Source of the DNA: Deltaproteobacteria bacterium | GTDB lineage: Bacteria; Desulfobacterota; Desulfomonilia; UBA1062 | DNA: 64,000 bases | Assembly (NCBI GenBank): GCA_029547185.1 | Contig: JAKPPU010000170.1 | Location: 52,031 to 116,030, forward strand | Reading direction: 5' to 3' | Shown: positions 25,467 to 34,696 of the stretch, in pieces | How the letters are laid out: each line of letters opens with the position of its first letter | How positions within the stretch are numbered: position 1 is the stretch's first letter | Position numbers and translations under genes: made by a program | The notes under the pieces: generated by a model | Database searches by the model: none | Told to the model about the DNA's origin: nothing | The model's input: the letters and a program-made list of their open reading frames with translations, nothing else

Positions 25467-27419
25467 TTAGTCCAAATAATCCTCGAAGCCCGGTGTGTCC
25501 GATGTCGTGGTCTTGCCGGGCCCTCCTGAGGCATTCTTGCTTGCCTCCCTGCTCTGCTGCTGGGCGTAGTCCTCGAAACCGGGAGAGGCGCTGCCGGGAG
25601 CGGCCTCTTTTTTCACAGTACCCGAAGTCTTGGGAGGGGGCGGCTTGTCATCCAGGTACTCCTCGAATCCGGTCGTCTCTTCAGGGGGCGCCTGCCTCAA
25701 GTCATCTCTTCCGCCGGCAGGAGGCGCCTTTGCCGCGCCTGAAGCATGGTGGAGATCCAGCATCTTCTCGTTCTTTATATAATTGGTTTCCACCACATCC
25801 GAGATCTCCAGCATCTTCTTTACAATATTCTTGATTTTTATAGCCTCGGCTTTGATCTCATTGAGGCTGTTCGCCACGGGTTTGCTTATATTGGCTTCTT
25901 TTATGATCATGTCGAGCTTGAGAAGGATCGTCGTGAGAGGCGAATTGATCTCGTGGTTGGCCGCTATGGCTGTCTTCGAGACGGCTGCAAGCCTCTGGGA
26001 CTTTATATTCTTTGTAATGAGCATGGCCCTGTGGATGGCCTGCGCCCCGACCTCTGCGATGGTTCTCAGGAGCAGGAGCTTCTGGTTCGTCTCCTCCTGC
26101 CCCGTATTGTCCTGGGGCATGGCCTCGATGACGCCGACGATCTTGCCGTCGACCTTTAACGGGGCATAGATAAAGGTTATTCCCTGGGGATAGATTGCAT
26201 TCGAGCGTTCGAGGAGCTCCTTGGTTGTATTTGCTATTCCGCTCTTCGTGTGGGGTGAGCCATTGAGCAGGAAAGACTCGGTGATCATGATCCTCAGGTT
26301 GCTCAGGCGCATGACGCACCTGGCCTTCTTCGCCTCCAGGATGGTCAGCGTGTTCGCGGTCAGGACATTCAGGATGTCCGAGAGCTTCAGGGAAGACTGG
26401 AGCCGGCTGCTCATCTGATTGAGATTCGAGAGCTCCAGGGTCCTTCGTTCGAGGGCCATCTTCTTCTGTTCGAGGTCCAGGCTCAGCTTGCCGAGCTGAG
26501 CATTCGCAAACTGCAGAACCTCGAAGTAGGTCTTGGGTTCTGCCGTCGGGATGCCCATCTCCGTGCTGATACTGGAGATGCTGTCTTTGAGGGCAATGGA
26601 GATGTCCTGGATGTCATGGCTTGTCAGTCCCAGATGGCTGAGCAGCGACGGGTCCACAAAGCCTCTCTCGGGAAGGCCGAGGCCCAGCCCGAGATGGTTC
26701 GTCACGATGTCCGCCACATGGATGATGGCGCAGAGCTTCCTGGTTTCCTCGTCGTCCACGAGCTCGTTGATATTGTGATGGGATCCGACAACCTTGCTCA
26801 GGATCGCGGGGAGGTTCCATTTTTCCAGGAGGCACTTGCCCAGGGTCGCATGGTCCACGCCCACGATGTCGTTTTCCACCTCGATGATATCGATCGTGGC
26901 GCGGTTCATGACCTCGAGCACCTCCCGGTACTCTCCCTTCCTGCAGATGAGCTGATCGGCGATCACCTTTCCCAGATCATGGAGGAGGCCGGCCACAAAG
27001 GCATCTTCAGCCGAAGAAGGGAATATCTTGACCGCGATGCTCTTTGCGCAGACGGCACATGCTATGCTGTGCTGCCAGAATTTGTAGAAATCCAGAGCGC
27101 ATTTATTCTTCTCGTTGAAGAGGTTTATCACAGAGATGCTCAAGACGATGCTCTTGAGCACATTGAACCCGAGGAGCATCACCGCGCCCCGGATCGTGGA
27201 TATCTCCTTGATCCTCCGGTAAAACGGCGAATTGGCGACCCGCAGAACCTTTACCGAGAGGGCCTGGTCCCTCTCCACCATCTCCGCTATCTGCTTTGCG
27301 CTGACCTTCGAATCGAGGGTCTTCTCCATGATGGCGGTAGCTATCGAGGGCAGGGTAGGGATGTCCCCTATCTCATCGAGGAGCGACTGTATCTCTTCGG
27401 GGGCCTTCTTCAGCATCAT
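25467..27419 (-). CDS. HDOD-GAF-HisKA-like signalling protein with repeated C-terminal motif
   Basis: 650 residues. The HDOD domain spans ~15-215 (IPTLPSIATAIMEKTLD, LLGFNVLKSIVLSISVINLF, AGLLHDLGKVIADQLI). A coiled coil (~310-345) and a GAF-like domain (~350-480) follow. A dimerisation helix of HisKA type has ANHEINSPLTTILLKLDMI, but no HATPase domain follows, so autophosphorylation is not expected. The ~90-residue tail is Pro/Ala/Lys-rich and disordered-looking. It contains three copies of a short motif: TGFEEYLDD, PGFEDYAQQ and, as the last residues, PGFEDYLD. HDOD proteins act as regulatory scaffolds; this one may recruit a partner through the tail motif. Confidence 0.85.
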   Translation of the reverse strand: MMLKKAPEEIQSLLDEIGDIPTLPSIATAIMEKTLDSKVSAKQIAEMVERDQALSVKVLRVANSPFYRRIKEISTIRGAVMLLGFNVLKSIVLSISVINLFNEKNKCALDFYKFWQHSIACAVCAKSIAVKIFPSSAEDAFVAGLLHDLGKVIADQLICRKGEYREVLEVMNRATIDIIEVENDIVGVDHATLGKCLLEKWNLPAILSKVVGSHHNINELVDDEETRKLCAIIHVADIVTNHLGLGLGLPERGFVDPSLLSHLGLTSHDIQDISIALKDSISSISTEMGIPTAEPKTYFEVLQFANAQLGKLSLDLEQKKMALERRTLELSNLNQMSSRLQSSLKLSDILNVLTANTLTILEAKKARCVMRLSNLRIMITESFLLNGSPHTKSGIANTTKELLERSNAIYPQGITFIYAPLKVDGKIVGVIEAMPQDNTGQEETNQKLLLLRTIAEVGAQAIHRAMLITKNIKSQRLAAVSKTAIAANHEINSPLTTILLKLDMIIKEANISKPVANSLNEIKAEAIKIKNIVKKMLEISDVVETNYIKNEKMLDLHHASGAAKAPPAGGRDDLRQAPPEETTGFEEYLDDKPPPPKTSGTVKKEAAPGSASPGFEDYAQQQSREASKNASGGPGKTTTSDTPGFEDYLD

Positions 27420-27469
27420 CGCCCATCTTATCGTTCAAAGATGTTCCAATCTTGAGTCCGGTTACCGAA

Positions 27470-27475
27470 TATGAT
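27470..27475 (+). promoter_or_regulatory. Putative -10 of the ispG-proS-rsh run
   Basis: TATGAT at 27470-27475 in the 68-base divergent spacer. Predicted start is near 27482, only about 6 bases before the ispG ATG, which has no Shine-Dalgarno site. Confidence 0.35.
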
Positions 27476-27487
27476 ACTCAATTTTGA

Positions 27488-28552
27488 ATGACATCACACC
27501 GAGAGCAAACCAGGAGAATCTATCTGGGATCTGTCCCCGTTGGAGGCGGCGCCCCCGTAAGCATCCAGTCCATGACCAATACGGTTACCGGAGATGTGGA
27601 GAGCACGGTTTCCCAGATCCTTTCGCTCGAGAGGGCAGGCTGCGACATTATCCGCGTCAGCATCCCGGATGAAGGGGCAGCACATGCCTTTGCAGAGATA
27701 AAGAAGAGTGTGCATATCCCGGTCGTGGCGGACATCCACTTCGACTACAGGCTTGCCGTTGCCGCCATTGACGGCGGCGCCGATTGCATCAGGATCAATC
27801 CCGGCAACATCGGCAGCGCCAAGAAGGTGGAGGCCGTTGCCAGGGCCGCGTCCCGGGCAGGCATTCCCATTCGGATCGGGGTGAACCTCGGCTCGGTCAA
27901 GAGGAGCATCCTCAAGGCATACGGAACCGACCGGGTGGGGGCCCTCGTGGAGAACGCGAGGCAGTATGTGGCCATGCTCGAGGACATGGGGGTGAGCTCG
28001 ATCAAGGTCTCCTTGAAGTCCTCGGATGTGCTCGAGACGATCGAATCATACCGGCGGTTCGCCCGCATCTGCGACTGGCCGCTCCATCTCGGAGTTACAG
28101 AGGCGGGGACTCTTTTTTCCGGCGCCATCCGCTCTTCGGTGGGGATAGGGGCTCTCCTGCTTGAAGGAATCGGCGACACCATCCGGATATCGCTCTCGGC
28201 AGACCCCGTCAAGGAGGTGCTCGCGGCGAAGGTGCTCCTGGAGAGCATCGGCCTGAGGAAGCAGGGGGTGCGGGTGATCGCGTGTCCGACGTGCGCCCGG
28301 GCGAATGCCGACGTGGCATCCATTGCGTCCGAGGTCGAGGACGCCTTGAAGGAGATCGATAAGCACCTCGTGGTCGCGATCATGGGGTGCGTCGTCAACG
28401 GACCCGGCGAGGCGAGGATTGCGGATCTCGGAGTGGCCTGCGACAAGGGCGGAGCCGTGCTGTTCATTAGCGGGAAACCATCGCGTCGTATAGATGCATC
28501 AGAAATAACGAAAAGCCTCATGGATGAAATCGAGAAGGAGCTGTCGAAATGA
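27488..28552 (+). CDS. ispG: 4-hydroxy-3-methylbut-2-en-1-yl diphosphate synthase
   Basis: 354 residues, the short bacterial form. GGGAPVSIQSMTNTVTGDVE starts the TIM-barrel and CIRINPGNIGSAKKVE binds substrate. The 4Fe-4S domain has CPTCARANAD and GCVVNGPGEARIADLG, with three cluster Cys residues and the open-site Glu. It reduces MEcPP to HMBPP in the MEP isoprenoid pathway. It overlaps proS by 4 bases (ATGA). Confidence 0.96.
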   Translation: MTSHREQTRRIYLGSVPVGGGAPVSIQSMTNTVTGDVESTVSQILSLERAGCDIIRVSIPDEGAAHAFAEIKKSVHIPVVADIHFDYRLAVAAIDGGADCIRINPGNIGSAKKVEAVARAASRAGIPIRIGVNLGSVKRSILKAYGTDRVGALVENARQYVAMLEDMGVSSIKVSLKSSDVLETIESYRRFARICDWPLHLGVTEAGTLFSGAIRSSVGIGALLLEGIGDTIRISLSADPVKEVLAAKVLLESIGLRKQGVRVIACPTCARANADVASIASEVEDALKEIDKHLVVAIMGCVVNGPGEARIADLGVACDKGGAVLFISGKPSRRIDASEITKSLMDEIEKELSK

Positions 28553-30258
28553 GATTATCAACATTTTTCCTGCATACGCTGAAAGAAGAGCCGCGCGATG
28601 CCGAGGTCATAAGCCATAAGCTCATGATCCGCTCCGGGATGATCAAGAAGCTCGCATCCGGAATCTATTCGTATCTTCCCTACGGCTTGAAGGCTTTGAA
28701 GAAGATCGAGGCGATCATCCGGGAAGAGATGGATGCGGCGGGTGCCCAGGAGGTCCTCATGCCCGCCGTGCAGCCCAGCGAGATCTGGAAGGAAAGCGGC
28801 AGGTGGGACGTCTACGGAAAAGAGCTCCTGAGGTTGCAGGACAGGAAAGGCGCGGAATTCGTGATCGGACCCACCCACGAGGAGGTCGTCACCTCCATCG
28901 TCAGGGACGAGGTCCACTCCTACCGCGATCTGCCGGTCAACCTCTATCAGATCCAGACCAAGTTCCGGGACGAGATACGCCCGCGGTTCGGGGTCATGCG
29001 CTCGCGGGAGTTCATCATGAAGGACGCCTATTCCTTCGACATCGACGATCAGGGTGCGGAGAAGAGCTACGAGGCGATGTACAGGGCCTACGAGCGGATC
29101 TTCACCCGGTGCGGGCTCAAGTTCAGGACGGTCGAGGCGGATTCCGGGCCCATAGGAGGCAATTTCTCGCACGAGTTCATGGTGCTGGCAGAGACAGGCG
29201 AAGACGTTATCCTTACCTGCACCTCGTGCGATTATGCAGCGAACCTCGAGAAGGCCGAGATCGCGGCGCCCGAGTCTCTCGCCTTGCCCGAAGCGCCTCA
29301 GGGAAGCCCGGAAAAGGTCCACACCCCTAACGTGAGGACCATCGAAGAGGTGTGCTCCTTCCTCGGGGTGAAGCCGCAGAATCTCGTGAAGACGATGATC
29401 TATACGACAGAGAACGGAGTCGTCGCGGCCCTAGTGAGGGGAGACCACGAGGTGAACGAGGCCAAGCTCAGGCGCGCTGCCGGGTGCGAGACGCTCGAAC
29501 TCGCCGATGAGGCGACCATCGAGAAATACACCGGTGCACCCAGAGGGTTTGCCGGTCCTATCGGCCTCTCGATCAGGACGATCGCCGATTACGGGCTTCT
29601 CGGGTCGGGCGCGTGCGTGACGGGCGCAAACGAGGAGGATTACCACCTCAGGAATGTGTGGCTCTCGAGGGATGCGAGGATCGACGCTATAGCGGACATC
29701 CGCAACGCCGAGGAGGGCGACCCCTGCCCGAGGTGCAGGGAAGGGTCCCTGCAGGCCATACGGGGCATCGAGGTAGGACATATCTTCAAGCTCGGGACCA
29801 AGTACTCGAAGACCATGAACGCGAATTTCCTGGATGTGAACGGAAACCTGAAGCCTATCGTGATGGGATGCTACGGGATCGGCGTGAGCAGGGTCCTGGC
29901 GGCGGCCATCGAGCAGTATGCCGATGAGAACGGGATCGTGTTTCCCGTGCCCATCGCGCCTTTCAAGGTTCTCGTGCTTCCCGTGAGCACGAGCGAGGAA
30001 AAGGTCATGGATGCGGCCCTTGCACTCTATGATGAGCTGGGCAGCCAGGGGGTCGAAACCCTTATCGATGACCGCGATATGAGGCCCGGCGTGAAGTTCA
30101 TGGATGCGGACCTCATCGGGGTTCCCTTCCGGATCACGGTGGGGATGCGGGGTTTGAATGAAGGGATTGTGGAGGTCAAGGAGAGGAGCACGGGAACCGT
30201 CGAGAAAGTCCCGGTGCAAGAGGTTGTCGGCTACTGTCTGGCGAAACTGGATCTATAA
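28549..30258 (+). CDS. proS: Prolyl-tRNA synthetase (bacterial type with editing domain)
   Basis: 569 residues. The class II core has SGIYSYLPYGLKALKKIE, FVIGPTHEEVVTSIV and QIQTKFRDEIRPRFGVMRSR. The inserted editing (INS/YbaK-like) domain lies at ~225-405, with LVRGDHEVNEAKLRRAAG. The class II motif 3 region GCYGIGVSRVLAAAIEQ and a C-terminal anticodon-binding domain (PFKVLVLPVS) follow. It charges tRNA-Pro. It is coupled to ispG upstream and is 12 bases before the rsh start. Confidence 0.97.
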   Translation: MRLSTFFLHTLKEEPRDAEVISHKLMIRSGMIKKLASGIYSYLPYGLKALKKIEAIIREEMDAAGAQEVLMPAVQPSEIWKESGRWDVYGKELLRLQDRKGAEFVIGPTHEEVVTSIVRDEVHSYRDLPVNLYQIQTKFRDEIRPRFGVMRSREFIMKDAYSFDIDDQGAEKSYEAMYRAYERIFTRCGLKFRTVEADSGPIGGNFSHEFMVLAETGEDVILTCTSCDYAANLEKAEIAAPESLALPEAPQGSPEKVHTPNVRTIEEVCSFLGVKPQNLVKTMIYTTENGVVAALVRGDHEVNEAKLRRAAGCETLELADEATIEKYTGAPRGFAGPIGLSIRTIADYGLLGSGACVTGANEEDYHLRNVWLSRDARIDAIADIRNAEEGDPCPRCREGSLQAIRGIEVGHIFKLGTKYSKTMNANFLDVNGNLKPIVMGCYGIGVSRVLAAAIEQYADENGIVFPVPIAPFKVLVLPVSTSEEKVMDAALALYDELGSQGVETLIDDRDMRPGVKFMDADLIGVPFRITVGMRGLNEGIVEVKERSTGTVEKVPVQEVVGYCLAKLDL

Positions 30259-30270
30259 AGGAAGCGATTA

Positions 30271-32376
30271 TTGACTGTACGTATCAATGATATTCTTGAC
30301 GTAGTGTCTTCATACCTCCCTGATGAAGACTTGAGAATCATTGAAAAGGCGTACGTTTTTTCAGCACGGGTTCATCAGGGACAGACGAGGCTAAGCGGCG
30401 AGCCCTACCTCAACCATCCGCTGGAGGTGGCTCACATCATCGCCAATTTGCGCCTCGATGCGACTGCGGTCGTCGCGGCCCTGCTCCATGACGCTATAGA
30501 AGACTCGCTTACCGAGGTCGAGGATATCAGCGCGCAGTTCGGGGAAGAGGTCGCTCTGGTCGTCAACGGGCTCACAAAGATCTCGAAGATAGACTTCCGC
30601 TCCGAGGAAGAGCAGCAGGCCGAGAACTTCCGCAAGATGATCCTCGCCATGAGCAAGGATCTGCGCATCCTCCTCATCAAGCTCGCCGACCGGCTCCACA
30701 ACATGAGGACGCTCGAGTATCACACGACGAGCTCCCAGCACAGGATCTCACGGGAGACGCTCGAGATCTATGCACCCCTAGCGAACCGGCTCGGGATATA
30801 CTGGCTTCAGGTAGAGCTCGAGGAGCTGAGCCTGAAGTATCTCGACCCCCAAGGATACCAGACCCTCAAGGCCAAGCTCGATACGATCGCCAGGGAGAAG
30901 GAGCAGTACCTCGAGGATGTGATGGCGCGCATCCAGTCCAAGCTTGCCGAGTCGGGGCTCAGGACGGAGGTGAAGGGAAGGATCAAGCACGTCTACAGCG
31001 TCTATCAGAAGCTCATAAAGCAGGGGATACCCTTCGAGGACGTCTACGACGTTCTGGGCGTGAGGGTTCTCGTGGGGACCGTTGCGGAATGCTACGAGGC
31101 CCTCGGGCTCATCCACTCCGTATGGAAGCCGATTCAGTCCCGGATCAAGGACTTCATCGCCATGCCGAAGGCCAACATGTACCAGTCGCTCCATACAACG
31201 GTCTTCGGCCCGGGCGGGGGGAGAATCGAGATCCAGATCCGCACCAGGGAGATGGACTTCATCGCGAACGAGGGGATTGCAGCGCACTGGCGGTACAAGG
31301 ACGGCTCCCAGATCAGCGAGCGGGACGGCGAGAAGCTCTCGTGGCTCAGGCAGCTCCTCGAATGGCAGAAGGAGCTCAAGGACCCGAAGGAATTCCTGCA
31401 GAGCGTCAAGATAGATCTCTATCCCGAGGACGTCTACGTGTTCACACCTAAAGGGGAAGTGAAACGGTTCCCCGTCGGCGCCACGCCGCTCGATTTTGCC
31501 TACAGCGTGCATACACAGCTGGGGAACCAGTGCATCGGCGCAAAGGTGAACGGCAAGATCGTGCCCCTGCGGTATAAGCTCAACAGCGGGGACGTGATCG
31601 AAATCCTGAGGTCTTCGAAGCAGCATCCCAGCAAGGACTGGCTCAGGATTGCAAAGACCTCCCGGGCCAAGACCAAGATCAAATCCTGGCTGAGGACCCA
31701 GGAGATCGAACAGAGCATCAGCCTCGGCAGGGAGATCCTGGAAAAGAAGATCAAGAGCCTGCACCTGAGCAAAGACGTCGATTACGAGGAGCTCGCGAAG
31801 GAATCCTCCTTCGAGGAGGTCGACGATCTCTTCATGTCCATAGGATTCGGCAGGACGTCCGTGAATCAGGTGCTGGGCAAGTATGCCCCCGAAGAACAGA
31901 AGAAGACCCAGAGAATTCCCGGCACGAAGAAGAAGCAGGACTCGTCGAGCATCATCGTCAAAGGAGTCGAGGATCTCCTCGTGCGGTATGCAAAATGCTG
32001 CAGGCCTATTCCGGGTGACGAGGTGGTCGGGTTCATCACGAGGGGACGGGGGATCACGGTCCACAGGTACACCTGTCCTTATGTGTCCGAGATTGACTCT
32101 CAGCGCCTCATTCCTGTCGAATGGGACAACAATGCCTCGGAAAGCCACGAGATAGAGTTCTCCGTGACATGCGTCGACAAGCCCGGGATGCTCGGATTCA
32201 TCACCGCTGCCATCGGGGGGAGGAACATCAACATCACAAAGATGAGGGCCTCGCCCATATCCAGCGGGAGCTCGGTGTGCATCTTCAGGGTCATGGTAAA
32301 GAGTCTGGGCGAGCTCCGCGACCTTTTCAACGATATCCGGAAATTAAAGGGTGTAGAGAAGATCGAGCGGCAGTAG
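30271..32376 (+). CDS. Bifunctional (p)ppGpp synthetase/hydrolase (RSH)
   Basis: 701 residues from a TTG start preceded by AAAGGAAG. The HD hydrolase domain is intact (NHPLEVAHIIANLRL, ALLHDAIEDSLTE, KLADRLHNMRTLEYH). The synthetase domain has RIKDFIAMPKANMYQSLHTT; the R-x-K-D element is the type seen in bifunctional enzymes rather than RelA-only ones. TGS (VYVFTPKGEVKRFPVGATPLD), a helical/zinc-finger region (RYAKCCRPIPGDEVVGFITR) and a C-terminal ACT domain follow. It sets the stringent-response alarmone level. It is called relA or spoT in different genomes, so no symbol is given. Confidence 0.95.
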   Translation: MTVRINDILDVVSSYLPDEDLRIIEKAYVFSARVHQGQTRLSGEPYLNHPLEVAHIIANLRLDATAVVAALLHDAIEDSLTEVEDISAQFGEEVALVVNGLTKISKIDFRSEEEQQAENFRKMILAMSKDLRILLIKLADRLHNMRTLEYHTTSSQHRISRETLEIYAPLANRLGIYWLQVELEELSLKYLDPQGYQTLKAKLDTIAREKEQYLEDVMARIQSKLAESGLRTEVKGRIKHVYSVYQKLIKQGIPFEDVYDVLGVRVLVGTVAECYEALGLIHSVWKPIQSRIKDFIAMPKANMYQSLHTTVFGPGGGRIEIQIRTREMDFIANEGIAAHWRYKDGSQISERDGEKLSWLRQLLEWQKELKDPKEFLQSVKIDLYPEDVYVFTPKGEVKRFPVGATPLDFAYSVHTQLGNQCIGAKVNGKIVPLRYKLNSGDVIEILRSSKQHPSKDWLRIAKTSRAKTKIKSWLRTQEIEQSISLGREILEKKIKSLHLSKDVDYEELAKESSFEEVDDLFMSIGFGRTSVNQVLGKYAPEEQKKTQRIPGTKKKQDSSSIIVKGVEDLLVRYAKCCRPIPGDEVVGFITRGRGITVHRYTCPYVSEIDSQRLIPVEWDNNASESHEIEFSVTCVDKPGMLGFITAAIGGRNINITKMRASPISSGSSVCIFRVMVKSLGELRDLFNDIRKLKGVEKIERQ

Positions 32377-32404
32377 CGGTCTCATGAGGCAGGCAGAACT
32401 CCCG

Positions 32405-32884
32405 CTACAGCTGTGCCCGGATCTTTTCGATGAATCTGCTCTCGACCGACTTGTTGGAAGTGCACTCGTGCCATTCCTGGGTCGTGTTCTTGTCATAGGC
32501 CTCGATATGGGCAATGACCTTTACCCTCGTGCTCATATCGTTGATGGGGGTAACCAGGATGTTAAGCGTATATCCTACCTGAGACCAGAGGGGCAGCCTG
32601 ACGCCGGAGGGAGGCTTCGCTATGGCGTCGATTTCGTAGTGCGCCTGGGGTCCGGATGAGTAGTTGACGAATTTGGTGGAAATCACCCCCCTGTCCTTGT
32701 TCATGGAGTCGACGGCGATTGACTCCCCATGCAGCGCGGCAAGGGTTGCATTCCAGACCTCATCGAACCGTGCAAGGTAGAAAGCGGTGTCTTCGTTGGG
32801 CTTCACGGGCTTTTGCGGTGCGGCGCAACCTGATATGAGGGCCACTGCCAGAATAATCGCCATACAAGAGAGAATTTTCTTCAT
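32405..32884 (-). CDS. Lipoprotein of unknown function
   Basis: 159 residues. MKKILSCMAIILAVALISGC ends in a type II signal peptide with lipobox ISGC, so Cys20 is the lipidation site. The mature domain (FDEVWNATLAALHGESIAVD) resembles the small BamC/NlpB-like DUF3568-type lipoproteins that begin with a DEVWxAxxxAL helix. The function is unknown. It converges with the rsh gene; GTAGCGG/CCGCTAC inverted repeats lie between and could fold at both 3' ends. Confidence 0.75.
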   Translation of the reverse strand: MKKILSCMAIILAVALISGCAAPQKPVKPNEDTAFYLARFDEVWNATLAALHGESIAVDSMNKDRGVISTKFVNYSSGPQAHYEIDAIAKPPSGVRLPLWSQVGYTLNILVTPINDMSTRVKVIAHIEAYDKNTTQEWHECTSNKSVESRFIEKIRAQL

Positions 32885-32942
32885 TGGCCACCCTTTCCAT
32901 ACTCCAAAGGCATCTGCAGAATCAAGAAACCGTCAGGAAAAA

Positions 32943-33147
32943 GCTTATACCAGATAAGCGAGAAAAAATACACCCGTCGCTGACGGAGCTGGGGATACCA
33001 GGCAACCGATGAACAGGCTTTGCTCCCTGGTCTGTATCCCGAACGCTTTTAAGGGCATCGCAGTGCTGAATTCATCGGCACTGTCCTGTGGATGACATAT
33101 GCGGAGGTCACCTGAAAGGGATTACCGCACCCGGTATCCCTCACTGC
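32943..33147. other. Hairpin-rich intergenic region between rpmB and the lipoprotein gene
   Basis: Five inverted repeats occur in ~200 bases: GCTTAT/ATAAGC (32943-32959), CCGTC/GACGG (32974-32986), GGGATAC+CAGG/CCTG+GTATCCC (32992-33040), CAGTGC/GCACTG (33061-33083) and GGGAT-ACCG/CGGT-ATCCC (33118-33140). GCAGTG (33060-33065) could alternatively pair with CACTGC (33142-33147). No gene is visible in 32885-33205. It could be rpmB transcript termination, a structured RNA or a palindromic repeat cluster. Confidence 0.4.
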
Positions 33148-33205
33148 AGTTGCTCTTGATGTAATGTATGGAAAAGGGGGGAATGTTTCCTTAAAAAGAG
33201 ATAAA

Positions 33206-33400
33206 TCAGACTGAGTGCTTCTGAACTCTTCCGGACTTGATGCACTGCGTGCATACAGTCAATCTCTTCGCACCCTGGGACGTATCAACCCTCACCCTCT
33301 GGAGGTTTGGAAGCCAGACCCGATTGGTTTTGTTCTGCGCATGAGATACGTTATGACCGGTTTGCGGGCCCTTTCCACAAATGTCGCACTTTCTTGCCAT
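33206..33400 (-). CDS. rpmB: 50S ribosomal protein L28
   Basis: 64 residues: [32 protein letters not shown] and [12 protein letters not shown]. The two Cys pairs make it the zinc-binding (C+) form. It lies 36 bases downstream of tRNA-Leu on the same strand and probably shares its transcript. Confidence 0.97.
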   Translation of the reverse strand: MARKCDICGKGPQTGHNVSHAQNKTNRVWLPNLQRVRVDTSQGAKRLTVCTQCIKSGRVQKHSV

Positions 33401-33436
33401 GTATGGTAACGCTCACTTTCATCGGTATTGTTCGAT

Positions 33437-33523
33437 TGGTGCCGAAGCCGGGATTTGAACCCGGACGGGCGTAGCCCACCACCCCCTCAAGATGGCGTGT
33501 CTGCCAAATTCCACCACTTCGGC
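33437..33523 (-). tRNA. tRNA-Leu (anticodon GAG)
   Basis: 87 bases including an encoded CCA. Acceptor GCCGAAG pairs with CTTCGGC. The anticodon stem CCATC/GGTGG holds loop TTGAGGG with anticodon GAG. A long variable arm (TGGGC-TAC-GCCC) marks class II, and the T-loop is GTTCAAATCC. It reads CUC/CUU codons. Confidence 0.96.
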
Positions 33524-33534
33524 GTAGCAGAGTG

Positions 33535-33563
33535 TTAATAACAACCAAAATCTCCACTGTCAA
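33535..33563 (-). promoter_or_regulatory. Sigma-70 promoter of tRNA-Leu/rpmB
   Basis: On the minus strand TTGACA (33563-33558) is followed after exactly 17 bases by TATTAA (33540-33535), just upstream of the tRNA 5' end. Confidence 0.75.
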
Positions 33564-33737
33564 TATCGAAAATCAAGACGGATCACATGGACCTATGGAC
33601 CATGAATGTCCCTCCGACGTACTCCCCACGCCGTTTGAGGGGGTTGAATTTGATTCTTCGCCTGCAGGGATTATTAGAGATATTGACGCGATACTGTTAG
33701 TAATCTCTTGACTTTTGCATGGAAATTAATTATTGGG

Positions 33738-33750
33738 AATGATTATCATT
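33738..33750. promoter_or_regulatory. Fur/PerR-like operator upstream of the superoxide reductase gene
   Basis: AATGAT-T-ATCATT is a perfect 6-1-6 inverted repeat of the type bound by Fur-family repressors. A TTGACT about 25 bases upstream could be a -35, placing the repeat over or just after the -10. The start codon is 24 bases downstream. Iron- or peroxide-responsive control of the cluster is inferred. Confidence 0.5.
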
Positions 33751-33773
33751 ATTAAAAGATGGAGGATACGGGT

Positions 33774-34154
33774 ATGGCAGAGAGGCTGGAGGTCTTCAAG
33801 TGTGAGGCATGCGGGCACATCGTCGAGGTGATCCACGAAGGCAAAGGGGAGTTGGTCTGCTGCGGAGCGCCGATGAAGCTCATGGCGGAAAATACGGTTG
33901 ATGCCTCGAAGGAAAAGCACGTACCGGTTATCGAGAAAACATCGGACGGCTTCAAGGTCAGAGTAGGGAGCGTGGACCACCCTATGGAGGAAAAGCACTT
34001 CATAGAATGGATCGAACTTCTGGCTGACGGCAGGGCATATCGCCGGTTCTTGAATCCCGGGGATGCTCCCGAGGCCGTTTTCTGCATAACAGCAAGCACG
34101 GTGGCTGCAAGGGAATACTGTAATCTCCATGGACTATGGAAGGCTGACAAGTAA
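33774..34154 (+). CDS. dfx: Desulfoferrodoxin / superoxide reductase (2Fe-SOR)
   Basis: 126 residues from the ATG at 33774, which has GGAGG 8 bases upstream. Centre I (desulforedoxin-like) has [12 protein letters not shown] and LVCCGAPM, four Cys residues. Centre II, the catalytic iron site, has [22 protein letters not shown] and CNLHGLWK, giving four His and one Cys. It reduces superoxide to peroxide without making oxygen. It heads the anaerobe oxidative-stress cluster. Confidence 0.96.
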   Translation: MAERLEVFKCEACGHIVEVIHEGKGELVCCGAPMKLMAENTVDASKEKHVPVIEKTSDGFKVRVGSVDHPMEEKHFIEWIELLADGRAYRRFLNPGDAPEAVFCITASTVAAREYCNLHGLWKADK

Positions 34155-34199
34155 GGCAGGATTTATCCTGACAAGAGCAGAAGAGAGGAGAAAACGAAC

Positions 34200-34682
34200 A
34201 TGAAATTATACTTCAATGCGGATGAAATCTTTGAGATGGCAGAAGAGATCGAGAGGCAGGGTGCCCGTTTCTATGAAAAGGCAGCCTCTGTATTCAAAGA
34301 GCCTGCCGTCAAGCAGATGCTCACCGGGCTCGCTGCCATGGAAGTCGGACATGAAAAGATCTTTTCCGGCATGCGCTCGAAGATCCTGAGCGATACCTAC
34401 AAAGGCTATGACCCGGATGAGCTTGCCGCAGCGTATATCAGGGCCTTCACCGAGGGGAAGGTCTTCGATTTGAAAAAGAACATGGCAGATCTCGTGAGTG
34501 AGAAATCCACGCTCGATGACATCTTGAAAATGGCCATCGAGGCCGAGAAAAACTCCATCATCTTCTATACCGGCATCAAGAAGATCGTTCCCGAATCGCT
34601 GGGAAAAGACGCCGTGGACGGCATCATTGCCGAAGAGATGAAGCACATCGTCATGCTCGTGGAAAAGATGTCCAACCTTTAA
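34200..34682 (+). CDS. Ferritin-like / rubrerythrin-domain protein
   Basis: 160 residues forming a four-helix bundle. Carboxylate/His ligands appear as AEEIERQGARFYEKAA, AAMEVGHEKIF, AIEAEKNSIIFYTGI and IAEEMKHIVML, the paired E..E-x-x-H pattern of di-iron rubrerythrins. It lacks the C-terminal rubredoxin domain. It probably reduces peroxide, with electrons supplied by the rubredoxin encoded downstream. GAGGAG precedes the ATG. Confidence 0.88.
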   Translation: MKLYFNADEIFEMAEEIERQGARFYEKAASVFKEPAVKQMLTGLAAMEVGHEKIFSGMRSKILSDTYKGYDPDELAAAYIRAFTEGKVFDLKKNMADLVSEKSTLDDILKMAIEAEKNSIIFYTGIKKIVPESLGKDAVDGIIAEEMKHIVMLVEKMSNL

Positions 34683-34696
34683 CTGTGGAGAGAAAT

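Noticed and set aside
30778..32148. 456-codon minus-strand frame opposite the RSH gene
   Set aside because: Antisense shadow; Leu/Asp/Val-rich text with no fold signal.
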